Below, one piece after another: positions 44,791 to 53,949 of a stretch of 64,000 bases of DNA. The stretch's first letter is position 1. Every line of letters starts with the position of its first letter. The notes below the pieces were generated by a model. That model was not told the DNA's origin. It made no database searches and saw only the letters and a list, made by a program, of their open reading frames with translations. Made by a program: the position numbers and the translations under genes. Source of the stretch: an uncultured Clostridia bacterium (GTDB lineage: Bacteria > Bacillota > Clostridia > Christensenellales > QALW01); assembly GCA_934465535.1 (NCBI GenBank), contig CAKSKV010000003.1, positions 124,001 through 188,000 on the forward strand, written 5' to 3'.

Positions 44791-45816
44791 TTATTTGAAT
44801 TCACCGAACACTATCATGTCGCTGCACTGGCGTTTGCCGTCCCCCGCGGGAACATTTGCACGCTGCCCGTTGAAAAACAGCATACTGGTGGCTCCGCCGT
44901 CCAGATTGTATGCGCGGCTGCACCCAAGCTCCTGCATAAGGGAAGCAAGCTCCGCCAGCGTCATTCCGCGGCCCTCCCCCACCGACTGCCCGGTCGCCTT
45001 GTCGGTGCGCCGCCCGGCAACGGTTACAATGCAGTAGTGTCCCGGCTCATAGTAGCCTATGGCCGAACGCGGATTGTTCGGCTTTATGGAATAGTCAAAA
45101 TCCGGCTTTGCCTGTCCGTTTTCATCAAGCAGCGCCGGGCCGAAGCTCCACGCCTGATACGCGCCGTCGTTTACCGCCTTTTGAACATCAAAGCTGTCCC
45201 TTGTGTAGGTTTCCATGCGGCCGTCGTAATACAGCACGCACACATCCTTATAGGGCTTGTCCCTGTATATCACGCCGTTGCGTATGACAACTCCGCGGTC
45301 GCGGCTGCCGTAATAATCCCCGTTCACGGCCAAAACCGTGCCCTGCGCCATGTTCTGCTGCGGCTCGATTATGCTCCTGCCGTATTTATCCTTTGCCAGC
45401 TTGCTTTTTATATAATCAATATCCCGAATGTACACATCGCACACATAGTAGACGATATCCTCCTGCGGCTTTGCCACGCGCCTTAATTCAACATTCAGGT
45501 TGCGGCTTTTATAGCTGCTGTCCGAAGCGCTTACATTGCCCGTCCAATCAAACTTATCCTCAAATTTCCGTCCCCATGCGCCCCAGTCGCGGTTGTCCTG
45601 CGTTGTATCGGGCTCTGTGCCGCCCTGCGTGGTGCCGGGGGTTATTACCGGCGCCGGTGTCACGGTGGGACGGGTGATTTCCATTCCCGATCCGCCCTCC
45701 TCCGGCCTTACATGGTGAAAATATGCAAATACAAGCAGGCTTACGCCCAGCAGCAGCACATCCATAGCCACTATGCCGAAGGCCTTAAGCCTGCGCTTTT
45801 CTTTTTTGCTTTTCAT
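44791..45816 (-). CDS. Membrane-anchored phosphodiester glycosidase (NAGPA-domain) protein
   Basis: A 341-residue protein. A basic N-terminus and one membrane helix (VAMDVLLLGVSLLVFAYF) anchor it outside the cell, followed by a Pro/Thr-rich linker. Residues about 105-340 match the NAGPA domain: LAVNGDYYGSRDRGVVIRNG, FGPALLDENGQ, PRSAIGYYEPGHYCIVTVAG, GMTLAELASLMQELG and AYNLDGGATSMLFFNG. The family removes N-acetylglucosamine or other sugars from phosphodiester-linked glycans; in bacteria it may act on teichoic or capsular polymers. Confidence 0.9.
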   Translation of the reverse strand: MKSKKEKRRLKAFGIVAMDVLLLGVSLLVFAYFHHVRPEEGGSGMEITRPTVTPAPVITPGTTQGGTEPDTTQDNRDWGAWGRKFEDKFDWTGNVSASDSSYKSRNLNVELRRVAKPQEDIVYYVCDVYIRDIDYIKSKLAKDKYGRSIIEPQQNMAQGTVLAVNGDYYGSRDRGVVIRNGVIYRDKPYKDVCVLYYDGRMETYTRDSFDVQKAVNDGAYQAWSFGPALLDENGQAKPDFDYSIKPNNPRSAIGYYEPGHYCIVTVAGRRTDKATGQSVGEGRGMTLAELASLMQELGCSRAYNLDGGATSMLFFNGQRANVPAGDGKRQCSDMIVFGEFK

Positions 45817-45940
45817 TATTGCAGCCCCTCCTGCCGATGAATTTGCCTTGCGCGCAAAAACGCTTTTTAATTATAGTCAAAGCCCGCCGGGCTGTCAACA
45901 CCAAGGCGGGAGCGCTTTATAAAAGCCCGGCTGCCTCCCA

Positions 45941-45979
45941 TAAAAATAGACCGGCATTTTGCAAAAAATACCGGTCTAT
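45941..45979 (-). terminator. Terminator of minus-strand GH27/zinc-ribbon unit
   Basis: ATAGACCGG (45946-45954) pairs with CCGGTCTAT (45971-45979); on the minus strand the stem is followed by TTTTTA. Confidence 0.8.
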
Positions 45980-46007
45980 ATGCTTTATATATGCTTTTTG
46001 TAAATAT

Positions 46008-46205
46008 TTATTTACCGGGCGGGAAAAGCATGCAGCCCATCGCGCGGAACTCCTCAATCTTTTTCTTGAGCACCTCCGCCGAGCAGCCGATATAGGCGGC
46101 AAGGCAATCGATACACAGGAATTCCCGACTTCCCCGCCCCATAAGCTTTTTGTGCAGCCCCACCTCGTCCGCCGTAAGCCCGCGGCCGCATTTTATACAT
46201 TTCAT
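46008..46205 (-). CDS. Small zinc-ribbon protein
   Basis: A 65-residue cytoplasmic protein with CIKCGRG at the N-terminus and FLCIDCLA about 28 residues later, together forming a four-cysteine zinc site. A helical C-terminus (SAEVLKKKIEEFRAMGC) contains another cysteine. No named family recognised; small proteins of this pattern are common in Clostridia. It follows the GH27 gene by 45 bases on the same strand and is followed by a terminator, so the two may be co-transcribed. Function unknown. Confidence 0.55.
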   Translation of the reverse strand: MKCIKCGRGLTADEVGLHKKLMGRGSREFLCIDCLAAYIGCSAEVLKKKIEEFRAMGCMLFPPGK

Positions 46206-46250
46206 AATTCCGTAAACTTATACCAAAGGTTTTGTTTTTTCTCCGGCTGC

Positions 46251-47387
46251 CTACTCTACGGTAAGGCGCCATATCTTGCAGCAGTGCGGCTTTACTCCCG
46301 CATACACAAACCCGCATTCGGGGCGTATCTCCTCACCGGTATACAGCTCCTTAAGCACGGTCCTTCCCCAATGCTCTTTATCAAGACCCACATCGTACAG
46401 GGAAAACTGGAAGGATATTTCGGTGTCGTCGTCCATGTTGAACATGCCTACGGCAACGCTGCCGTCGCTTAAAAGCCTGGAGAGCGAATAGCCGTTCTTT
46501 CCTATAAAGGCAAAGGGTGCGGGGCCGCCGAGGCTCAGCGGCAGCCGTCCGTCCGGGTCCTGATTTATTCTGATAATATCCTTGTTTTTCAGTATTTTAA
46601 GGGATTCTTCATCGATATTGCGCACATCGCAGCCTATAATAAGGGGGGAGGCCATAAAGGACCACAGCGCAAAATGCGTTCGGTATTCATCGTCGGTGCA
46701 GCCCGTAACCGCCACATTTCCCTTGCCGCGCATGCCCACTATGAGCATATCCATATCGTTGAAGCAGTTTATCGCCCCGGAGAGCAGCTTGTCATGCTGA
46801 GCGCAGGCAAGATCCCGCACGGCGGACCAGCTGTCGCTTATATCCCCCGTGGAGCGCCAAGAGCCCGCGCCCGTGCCGCGTATCCATTCCGGAGTGCCGT
46901 CCTTGCCCCATGAGCAGGCGGCAAAGAAAATATCCCGTCCGCAGCCCGCAAGCGCAAGCCCCATCCTGCGGTAAAGCATCTCGCTGGGTATTCTGAAGGG
47001 ACGGTTGCAGTAATCATACTTAAGATAATCCACGCCCCAGGAAGCGAAATCCGCAGCGTCAATAAACTCATGCTCATAGCTTGCCGGCAGCCCAAGGCAG
47101 GTAAGGTGCCCCGTGCTTGAATACATGCCGAACTTCATGCCCTTTGAATGAATGTAATCACCCAGCGCCTTCATGCCGCTCGGGAATTTATTGCGGTCGG
47201 GCACAAGGTGTCCGTTTTCGCGCCTGGGCTCCTGCCACGCATCGTCGATTATAACATATTCATATCCCGCATCGCGCAGGCCCGTGCTTACAAGCGCATC
47301 CGTCATTTCCTTTATAAGCTGCTCGTTTATATTTGCGCCGAAGGTGTTCCATGAGTTCCAGCCCATGGGGGGAGTTTGTCTGAACAT
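46251..47387 (-). CDS. Alpha-galactosidase, GH27
   Basis: A 378-residue cytoplasmic glycoside hydrolase of family 27. The N-terminus TPPMGWNSWNTFG is diagnostic. The nucleophile is D125 in YLKYDYCNR and the acid/base is D213 in CFNDMDMLIVG. The C-terminal beta domain is complete, so length is normal. No signal peptide: substrate must enter the cell first. It would release terminal alpha-linked galactose from raffinose-type sugars or galactomannan oligomers. The ATG follows GAAAGGAATGAAATT. A consensus-like promoter lies upstream. Confidence 0.93.
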   Translation of the reverse strand: MFRQTPPMGWNSWNTFGANINEQLIKEMTDALVSTGLRDAGYEYVIIDDAWQEPRRENGHLVPDRNKFPSGMKALGDYIHSKGMKFGMYSSTGHLTCLGLPASYEHEFIDAADFASWGVDYLKYDYCNRPFRIPSEMLYRRMGLALAGCGRDIFFAACSWGKDGTPEWIRGTGAGSWRSTGDISDSWSAVRDLACAQHDKLLSGAINCFNDMDMLIVGMRGKGNVAVTGCTDDEYRTHFALWSFMASPLIIGCDVRNIDEESLKILKNKDIIRINQDPDGRLPLSLGGPAPFAFIGKNGYSLSRLLSDGSVAVGMFNMDDDTEISFQFSLYDVGLDKEHWGRTVLKELYTGEEIRPECGFVYAGVKPHCCKIWRLTVE

Positions 47388-47489
47388 AATTTCATTCCTT
47401 TCATTTTTGCTGTATTACGGCATCCTGCCGTGTGCATCCGCGCGGCTTGCCGGAGGCTTTTAATATCCGTCTGCTTCCTGTACGGGCTT

Positions 47490-47518
47490 AGTTTATATTC
47501 TTATTTTGCCCCTGTCAA
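47490..47518 (-). promoter_or_regulatory. Sigma-A promoter for GH27
   Basis: On the minus strand TTGACA (47518-47513), 17 bases, TAAACT (47495-47490). The divergent gene at 47737 may use TGTACT and TATAAT (47651-47656). The rest of the 47388-47736 interval shows nothing else. Confidence 0.65.
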
Positions 47519-47736
47519 TACCCTGTTCGCGTTTTGATGCAATCAGCAACAAAAGGACGGCTCAGGCGTTGTTTTGTTGCGCCGTTATACGAAAAAAACG
47601 CCGTCTTTGCAAAGTCCGCAACTTTTCTGTACTTTGCCGCGCTTATGCTGTATAATGTATAAAAACCATTAAAATATACAAAAAGCATCCCCTTAACCGC
47701 GGTTTGCCGCGCCCGGGGGCAATAAGGATAAAAAAC

Positions 47737-48342
47737 ATGAATACTCAAAGCCTTCCGGCGGCGGATATGCGCTTTTCCCGCGGCATTAACGGCAAAAAAG
47801 CGCAGCACTGCCCTCCGCCCGATGCATCGCTGCCGGAATACACCGTTATATATTCCGACCGCAAAACTCTGTCCATGGAGCTTAAAGGCGGCGCTCTGCT
47901 TCTGCGCGCCCCGAAAAAATGCCCGCAAAGCACCATTATCCGCTTTATCCTTTCCCATAAGGACTGGATTCTCAGTCGCGCTTCCGCCCCGCGGAGGCTG
48001 ATTGAACGGGAGCTCACGCCGGAGGAGCTTCAGCACCTTAAGGAGCGCGCCCGCGCATATATCCTGCCCCGCGCCCGCAGCCTTGCCCTGAGCCTTAACC
48101 TCGGCACGGATGCCCGCTTCGGCATCACCTCCGCCCGCACCCGCTTCGGCAGCTGCTCCCAAAGCAACAGCATAAATTTTTCCTGCTTTCTTGCCCTGTA
48201 TCCCGATGAATGCATAGACTATGTGATAATCCACGAGCTGTGCCACACCGTGCACAAAAACCATTCCCGCGCCTTCTATTCCCTTTTGGAGCAATACCTG
48301 CCAGACCGCAGGGAGCGCGAGCGTCTGCTGCGCACGCTGTAA
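47737..48342 (+). CDS. YgjP-like (DUF45) metallopeptidase
   Basis: A 201-residue cytoplasmic zinc-dependent peptidase-like protein. The family core is seen in YSDRKTLSMELKGGALLLRAP, then TRFGSCSQSNSINFSCFL and the zinc motif VIIHELCHTVHKNHS, with the two histidines and catalytic glutamate intact. DUF45 proteins (E. coli YgjP) are widespread and often linked to restriction or repair loci, but their substrates are not settled. I chose the ATG at 47737, seven bases after AAGGA. Confidence 0.88.
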   Translation: MNTQSLPAADMRFSRGINGKKAQHCPPPDASLPEYTVIYSDRKTLSMELKGGALLLRAPKKCPQSTIIRFILSHKDWILSRASAPRRLIERELTPEELQHLKERARAYILPRARSLALSLNLGTDARFGITSARTRFGSCSQSNSINFSCFLALYPDECIDYVIIHELCHTVHKNHSRAFYSLLEQYLPDRRERERLLRTL

Positions 48343-48437
48343 CTGCCCCGCCTGCAAAACAGGTTATTATTGTGCGCTATACTGTTAGGATAGTGCTTTT
48401 ACTTTGCCGTCCGTTTGCGTTATCATATCCGCACAAA

Positions 48438-48464
48438 GGAACAGGGGGACGAGTCCCTCTGTCC
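48438..48464. repeat. Short palindromic repeat
   Basis: GGAACAGGGGGAC and GTCCCTCTGTCC form a near-perfect hairpin around GA. Palindromes of this GGGGAC/GTCCCC type are dispersed in many Firmicute genomes. It lies in the leader of the following large gene, about 35 bases before the ATG, so it could also influence translation. Confidence 0.5.
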
Positions 48465-48498
48465 ATGCGCATTTCAGCAAAAAAGGATGGTAAGAATC

Positions 48499-51051
48499 AT
48501 GAATTCCTCCCATATAAACGGCGCTTTTTCCGGCGCAGACGCTTCCGCTTATGCCTCGGTCCCCGTTTTCTCCCCCGCCGAGGCGGAAAAGGACTATGTT
48601 TTTGCCTGGTGGAGAGACGGCTTCAATAAGGGCAGCCGCCGCTTTTTCTTCCGCACCGGCCGCTACGGCATGGCGTACGATTACGCCTCCGGCAGCCTCT
48701 GCCGCTTCGGCGCGGTCGTTCCCCTTACGGAAAGCGAGGCGCAGCGCAGCCCCAACGGCGATATTGACGCCCTCACCCCCTTCTCTTGCCGCATGTTTGC
48801 AGGAACGGGCGGCCGCCTTGAGCCTTCCTGCGCCATGGAAAACATAGATATCTACGGCGTACACAGCCGTATTATAGAAATGGGGCACTGCACTTCCCGC
48901 ATAGACTCCATGTATTACCTCTTTGACTCCTTGACGAAGATAAAAGGCCGGCTGGAGCTTGCCGCCTTTGCACGCTATGCGCATCTTTCGGTAAACGCCT
49001 TTTCCCCCGATGCAATAAAGGATTTTTCCATGGGCATCAGCCTTGATTTTTCCTGCGGCGCACGCATTTTGGAGGAAAACTGCGTGCAAATGGGCGACGG
49101 CACGCTTCTGCTGCTTAAGGGCTGTACGGCGCGCACGGAAAACGGCGGTATATTTCTTTCCGGCGTCCGGCGTACCCTTGAAGCAAACAGCTTCAACGGC
49201 GGTTTTTCCGTAATTCTTGTGCCCTCCTCCACCGCACGCGGGGAGATTGACGCCCTTGAGCGCATAAGCATAAGCGCGGTAAACGCCCGCACCGGGGAAG
49301 CCGTCCCCACCTTAAGCCTGTCCGACGGCGCACGCATAGCCGACACCTCGGCCCTTACCCCGAACCTTGATTTTTCCATCCCCGAAAACCGCAGCTACTA
49401 CGAAAAAATACATTTTACCCTTGAAAACCCCACCGACACCCCGGTGCTGCTGCCCGTGTGCTTTTATAAAAACGATCTCAGCTTTCCCACAAGCGGGCTT
49501 TGTCCGCTTCTGCGTCTGCCCGACGGCGAGCCCTGCGGGCTTCAGGTACAGCTGAGCAAAAACTGGCACCGCCTGCACACCGACCCCACCAGCCTGTTCT
49601 ATGCCCCCCTGCACGACCCCAAGCGCCACCTTGAAGGCCCGTGGCTGCACGCCTGGTGCGGCATTCCCCTTGCACCGGGGCAGAAACTCACCCTTGAATA
49701 CAACTGCCTTTTCGCCTCGTGGGGCACCGTCTGGTCGGCCAGCCATTCCCAGCTCTGCCTTGCGGGCTGGGGCGGAGCCTATCAGCTTTGGGAATCCAGC
49801 GCCATCGGCTCCTTCGGCGAAGCCTTCTGCTACGATGCCGAAACCTCGCACGGGCGCGCCTTTATCGACGATATCCGCCCTCTTACCGTGTACACAAAAA
49901 ACGATATCACCCAAAAGCAGTACCAGTGGACGGGCTGCAACGGCGGCGGAAACTTCCTTATGTATTTCGGGCCGGACGGAAAACAGATACCCCTTGTGAA
50001 TATCCGGGTGTGGTTCCGCAGCCAAGGCCCCAACCTCACCGATGTTATCTACTGCGGCGAAACTGCGGACGGCGCCGTAAGCTGCACCCTCCGAGCAAAC
50101 CTTCCCCGCACCGACGATTGCTCCCGTGCGCTGCACAGCTTCAGCTATACCTTCAATAAGGATGTGGATTTTTCCCGCTTTGTGCTGTATCAGCTGGGCG
50201 CCGACCATTATAACGATAACGACTATCCCCGCATATGCATCGGCAACAACGACGGCCCGGCCGCCTTTGAGCTTTGCGGTGTTCACTATGACGGCGAATT
50301 TGCCCCGCCCCTTTCCGATACCCCCGGCTATCCCGGCGGCAGCCAGCAAAGCATAGATATCCCGGGTGAGGGGCTGTTTATAGCCTGTCTCGGCGCCCGC
50401 ATGACCAACACCAACGACTGCAAATTCGGCCCCGTAGCAAACCGCACCCTGATACTGCGCTCCTTTGACGCCGATATAAACGGCCGGCATTTTGCAAAGC
50501 CCGGCGTAAGCCTGTACCGCACCGTGGATTTCGGTGTAAACTGCCTTGCCTGCGAGCTTTGTCTGCCCAAGGGCATAACGCGCGTACGGGCGGGCAGCCG
50601 TATAAGCGGAACGGCGGAGTATCTCAACCTTCCCGTAAAAAAGGAATACTACTACGGCCCCAGCGCCGTCATGCGCTCCTTTGACGAAAAATTCTTTGAT
50701 TCCTGGCGTCTTGCGCACGCCTACGCCCTCTACGGGCAGATATCCGCCCGCATAACCTCGGGCAAACTGCTGTGCAGCCACCCCCTTACGGTGCAGTGCC
50801 TTGACGATACCGCGGAGCTTACCCTCTCCGGCGGTCTGTCCTATGCCCCCGTCACCTTTACGGGCCTTTCCGTCCCCTACGGCTTTACGCTGCTTGTAAA
50901 CCGCGGCGGCGGCTGGGAAGCCCTTGACCAAAGCCTTGAGGGCAGCGATTTCCGCCAGTGTCACGCAAGCGGCGAAGGCTGGGAGCTTACCTTCAATGTC
51001 GAGCTTACGGGCGGAACATGCCGCCTTAGGCTTGTGCATGCAAAGCAATAA
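48499..51051 (+). CDS. Large cytoplasmic protein of unknown function
   Basis: An 850-residue protein without signal peptide or membrane helices. It appears beta-rich throughout, with many Trp, Tyr, Asn and Gly residues. Landmarks are YVFAWWRDGFNKGSRRFFF near the start, FSIPENRSYYEKIHFTLENP mid-protein, WTGCNGGGNFLMYFGPDGKQ, and YQLGADHYNDNDYPRI. This composition is typical of carbohydrate-active or glycan-binding enzymes, and a GH27 gene is nearby, but no catalytic motif or family could be named. I chose the ATG at 48499 after AAAAGGATGG because the frame upstream is low-complexity leader. It probably forms a single-gene unit. Confidence 0.6.
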   Translation: MNSSHINGAFSGADASAYASVPVFSPAEAEKDYVFAWWRDGFNKGSRRFFFRTGRYGMAYDYASGSLCRFGAVVPLTESEAQRSPNGDIDALTPFSCRMFAGTGGRLEPSCAMENIDIYGVHSRIIEMGHCTSRIDSMYYLFDSLTKIKGRLELAAFARYAHLSVNAFSPDAIKDFSMGISLDFSCGARILEENCVQMGDGTLLLLKGCTARTENGGIFLSGVRRTLEANSFNGGFSVILVPSSTARGEIDALERISISAVNARTGEAVPTLSLSDGARIADTSALTPNLDFSIPENRSYYEKIHFTLENPTDTPVLLPVCFYKNDLSFPTSGLCPLLRLPDGEPCGLQVQLSKNWHRLHTDPTSLFYAPLHDPKRHLEGPWLHAWCGIPLAPGQKLTLEYNCLFASWGTVWSASHSQLCLAGWGGAYQLWESSAIGSFGEAFCYDAETSHGRAFIDDIRPLTVYTKNDITQKQYQWTGCNGGGNFLMYFGPDGKQIPLVNIRVWFRSQGPNLTDVIYCGETADGAVSCTLRANLPRTDDCSRALHSFSYTFNKDVDFSRFVLYQLGADHYNDNDYPRICIGNNDGPAAFELCGVHYDGEFAPPLSDTPGYPGGSQQSIDIPGEGLFIACLGARMTNTNDCKFGPVANRTLILRSFDADINGRHFAKPGVSLYRTVDFGVNCLACELCLPKGITRVRAGSRISGTAEYLNLPVKKEYYYGPSAVMRSFDEKFFDSWRLAHAYALYGQISARITSGKLLCSHPLTVQCLDDTAELTLSGGLSYAPVTFTGLSVPYGFTLLVNRGGGWEALDQSLEGSDFRQCHASGEGWELTFNVELTGGTCRLRLVHAKQ

Positions 51052-51265
51052 TACTTCTCTGCCCGGCGGCATTGCCGCCGTTTACCCTTTGCCATACAAA
51101 AAAAACGGACTGCCGCGGCGTGTCCCCATTAGGGATTATAAAAAATTAGTAAAAGCGAATGTTGATATGCGAATAGTATATCAAATCATATAGAAAAAAT
51201 ACCGTTGCTTAAAATTCCGGATGATATGCACATATTACAGTTTTTCGTAATGAATTATTATTGTA

Positions 51266-51297
51266 ACAAAAGTCGGCAGCCAACCGACTTTTGTTGT
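51266..51297 (+). terminator. Terminator-like hairpin
   Basis: An 11-bp stem (51266-51276 with 51284-51294) followed by T-rich sequence, about 210 bases after the large gene. It marks the start of the AT-rich island. The rest of the 51052-51486 interval holds a TATAAT at 51320-51325 and an inverted repeat TGAAAAAG/CTTTTTCA (51331-51338, 51353-51360) that could be an operator. Confidence 0.65.
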
Positions 51298-51486
51298 TTA
51301 TTTCTCTGTCAAAATATGTTATAATATGAATGAAAAAGCTTGCTTGCAAGGACTTTTTCACGACATATTTCAAAAACGGCTATTATTTAAGGAATCACAT
51401 TCGAAAAGCAAAACGAAAAATAATTGCTTATAAATAAAAAACTGTTGCTTGCGGCTTTATAGTCAATGTAAATGTAAGGGGATTTT

Positions 51487-52359
51487 ATGAAAATATCAAT
51501 CAGATTTTTTAACGATAAAGAAGTGCGCGCCGCTTGGAACGAGGAAAACAACAAGTGGTATTTCAGCGTTCTGGATATTATCGGAGCAATCAGAAAAGAA
51601 GATAATTACGAAAAATGCCGTAACTATTGGAAATACCTAAAAGCCAAACTAAAAAAAGAAAACAGCGAGTTGGTTAGTGCTACTACCCAACTGAAATTAA
51701 CTGCCGCCGACGGAAAAAAGTATATGTCGGACGCACTGGATTCCGACGGAGTTATTAAACTTGCCGCGGAGTTTCCGAGCAAAGTCGGGGCAGAGTTTAT
51801 CGGTTGGTTTACGCGGTCGGACGATACGATTGACGGCAAAAGTAAGCAAAAAGCATACGCTTTGTTTGATAGCTCTTTTATAGATGCCATCGAGGTCGGA
51901 ACGGTCAAAGGCTTACAACAAATTCACGCGTATTTATTCGGCGGATTATATGATTTTGCCGGGCAAATCCGCACGCTTAATATTGCAAAAGGTGGCTTTG
52001 CATTCGCTCCCGCTATGTATTTGCAAGATAATTTGCATTTGATCGAAAAAATGCCCGAAGACACGCTTGAAAACATAGTAAAAAAGTATGTTGAAATGAA
52101 TGTCGCTCATCCGTTTATGGAAGGAAACGGTCGAAGCACTCGTATATGGTTGGATCTGATTTTGAAAAAGAATCTCAAAAAATGTACCGATTGGAGCAAA
52201 ATCGATAAGAAGGAATATCTTACGGCTATGCAGGAAAGCCCCGTGGATTCCTCTTATATTTACGAACTTATAAAAGGCGCATTGACCGATGATATAAATA
52301 ACCGCGAAATCTTTATGAAGGGAATCGACTACTCTTATTATTACGAGCAAGTTGAATAA
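51487..52359 (+). CDS. BRO-N/Fic fusion protein
   Basis: A 290-residue protein. Residues 1-110 look like the BRO-family/phage antirepressor N-terminal domain (IRFFNDKEVRAAWNEENNKW, WYFSVLDIIGAIRK, CRNYWKYLKAKL). Residues about 115-260 form a Fic domain: LFGGLYDFAGQIRTLN, then the active-site loop HPFMEGNGRSTR at H208-R219, with the catalytic histidine and all key residues intact. Fic enzymes usually attach AMP to target proteins. A separate antitoxin and a clear inhibitory (S/T)xxxE(G/N) helix were not seen. AT-rich codon use and AAGGGGA ribosome site. It leads the island that also holds the SEFIR gene. Confidence 0.8.
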   Translation: MKISIRFFNDKEVRAAWNEENNKWYFSVLDIIGAIRKEDNYEKCRNYWKYLKAKLKKENSELVSATTQLKLTAADGKKYMSDALDSDGVIKLAAEFPSKVGAEFIGWFTRSDDTIDGKSKQKAYALFDSSFIDAIEVGTVKGLQQIHAYLFGGLYDFAGQIRTLNIAKGGFAFAPAMYLQDNLHLIEKMPEDTLENIVKKYVEMNVAHPFMEGNGRSTRIWLDLILKKNLKKCTDWSKIDKKEYLTAMQESPVDSSYIYELIKGALTDDINNREIFMKGIDYSYYYEQVE

Positions 52360-52456
52360 TTCTTATTAGAGTTTTACAATTTAGAGTTTTACAATATAAA
52401 ATTCTATGCTGTTTGAGCAAGCAAAAGAATGACATTTGACATCTAAGGAGGAAATA

Positions 52457-53428
52457 ATGACTAAAAAAATATTTGTTTCGTATTCGTGGGATAACGAAGC
52501 ACATAAGCAATGGGTGGCACGCCTAACAAACGGTTTACGTTCAAAGTATGGCTTTGAGGCTACTTGCGATACAATACGCGGTGATGGAGAATTGGATACT
52601 ATGATTGTTGATGGTATCACAAAAAGCGACAAAGTTATTGTGGTTATCACCCCTGACTATACTTATAAGGCGGAAAACCGTATTGGTGGAATTGGAAAAG
52701 AAACAAAACTCCTATATTCTCGTTTTTTTAAAGATGCTAAAAGTATAATTCCTATTTTAAAGGAAAAAACGAAAACGCCGGCTTATTTAGAATCTGTTCC
52801 CTACATAGACTTTACGGTTGGTAATTATAACGACAATTTAAATGAACTGGCAAAAAGATTAAACGACAAAACGACCTATGAAGCGGCAAATGTGTCTGAT
52901 AATCCAATGAATGCGGATGATTTTGATCTTATCCCTGATTTAAGAATTAACGATTCAAATGCCGAAGAAAAGTTTTTAAATGATGAATTTGAAGAAACAG
53001 ATCAACGAATCTTGTCTTTGTTAAATTCGACCCAAAAACAATATCCCGCATTTCAATACAAAAGAAAAATAAAAACAGATATCGTGCCCTCTAATAGCTC
53101 TCAATTTATAAACGGACAATTCGTCAGAGATGAAAATCAGTATCGTGTTGTTACATACAAAGTAAGTTTTAACGGAAACACAGGCTCTGTAAGGTTTTGG
53201 TTAAGCCGCAATAGCAATGGCAGCTTCGGAAAAGGTATATTCGGGCTTTTTAATGAGAGTTATATGCAAAACGGTTATCATAGTTGTAACTTCGCGGCAA
53301 CGGTTAATCGTTCGGGCAAAACGCTGGAATTAAGTGCTTCTATGATATATGCTCAAACACCTGTAAAAAACGGATCCCAGTTGGGAGAGTATATATTCAA
53401 GAACTTAATGGAACGCGTTAAAACTTAG
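52457..53428 (+). CDS. SEFIR (TIR-like)-domain protein
   Basis: A 323-residue cytoplasmic protein. Residues 1-145 fit the SEFIR domain, a TIR relative: KKIFVSYSWDNEAHKQWVARL at the start, GFEATCDT, then a KSDKVIVVITPDYTYKAENR segment and YIDFTVGNYND. The C-terminal 150 residues are beta-rich (QYRVVTYKVSFNGNTGS, VRFWLSRNSNGSFGKGIFG) and unrecognised; they could sense a trigger or target. TIR/SEFIR proteins in bacteria often deplete NAD or signal in antiphage defence. AAGGAGG precedes the ATG. It lies 97 bases after the Fic fusion gene in the same AT-rich island. Confidence 0.75.
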   Translation: MTKKIFVSYSWDNEAHKQWVARLTNGLRSKYGFEATCDTIRGDGELDTMIVDGITKSDKVIVVITPDYTYKAENRIGGIGKETKLLYSRFFKDAKSIIPILKEKTKTPAYLESVPYIDFTVGNYNDNLNELAKRLNDKTTYEAANVSDNPMNADDFDLIPDLRINDSNAEEKFLNDEFEETDQRILSLLNSTQKQYPAFQYKRKIKTDIVPSNSSQFINGQFVRDENQYRVVTYKVSFNGNTGSVRFWLSRNSNGSFGKGIFGLFNESYMQNGYHSCNFAATVNRSGKTLELSASMIYAQTPVKNGSQLGEYIFKNLMERVKT

Positions 53429-53521
53429 CACAACAAAATTTTCAATTTGAAAATATATAAGACGATAATTTTTTACCCGCAAACTTCCGATAATAAAAAA
53501 TTATCGGAATATAACGATTCC

Positions 53522-53851
53522 AGAAGCCTTTATGAAGACAAGGTTTGGGGGGAAATACCGGAAGCGCGGTTCAACTTGATGTCTGAGGCATATGAATAAG
53601 AACAATTTACATTAAAAGAAACAATAGCAAGCAGTAAGTGCGAAATAGAACGCTATGAAGAGATAAACGACAATATAAATAATTTCGTTTCAATCGTTGT
53701 CAAAGCAGAAAAAATAAAGAAGCTTACTCCAGAAACAGCAAGGTTGTTAATGGATAAAATTATTGTTTCTGAAAAGATAAAAACTGCAAGCAGATACAAA
53801 AAAACCGTAACAATACTTCTGCCTCACATATGTGAAATAGCGTTGCCGTAA
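53522..53851 (+). pseudogene. Large serine recombinase C-terminal remnant
   Basis: One reading frame from 53522 to the TAA at 53849 encodes a typical large-serine-recombinase tail: LYEDKVWGEIPEARFNLMSE, a charged coiled-coil region, KIKKLTPETARLLMDKIIV, and a final KTVTILLPHICEIALP. An in-frame stop (TAA at 53597) breaks it, and the catalytic N-terminus and zinc domains are absent. It lies directly after the SEFIR gene and points to a recombinase-driven element that brought in this island and has since decayed. The interval 53429-53521 holds nothing else recognisable. Confidence 0.7.
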
Positions 53852-53858
53852 CAGACAA

Positions 53859-53895
53859 GGAAACAGGCGTAGGCTTTTCGCCTACGCCTGTTTCC
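53859..53895. terminator. Long perfect hairpin at island boundary
   Basis: A 16-base perfect inverted repeat (53859-53874 with 53880-53895) around TTTTC. It has no long T tract but sits between the convergent recombinase remnant and the methyltransferase gene, where it would act as a two-way terminator. It also coincides with the change from AT-rich island to GC-rich chromosome. Confidence 0.6.
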
Positions 53896-53949
53896 ATAAT
53901 GGCGACACCCTTGGCGTCCGTTTTTTCTTATGGGCTTTTTATATCGCCC

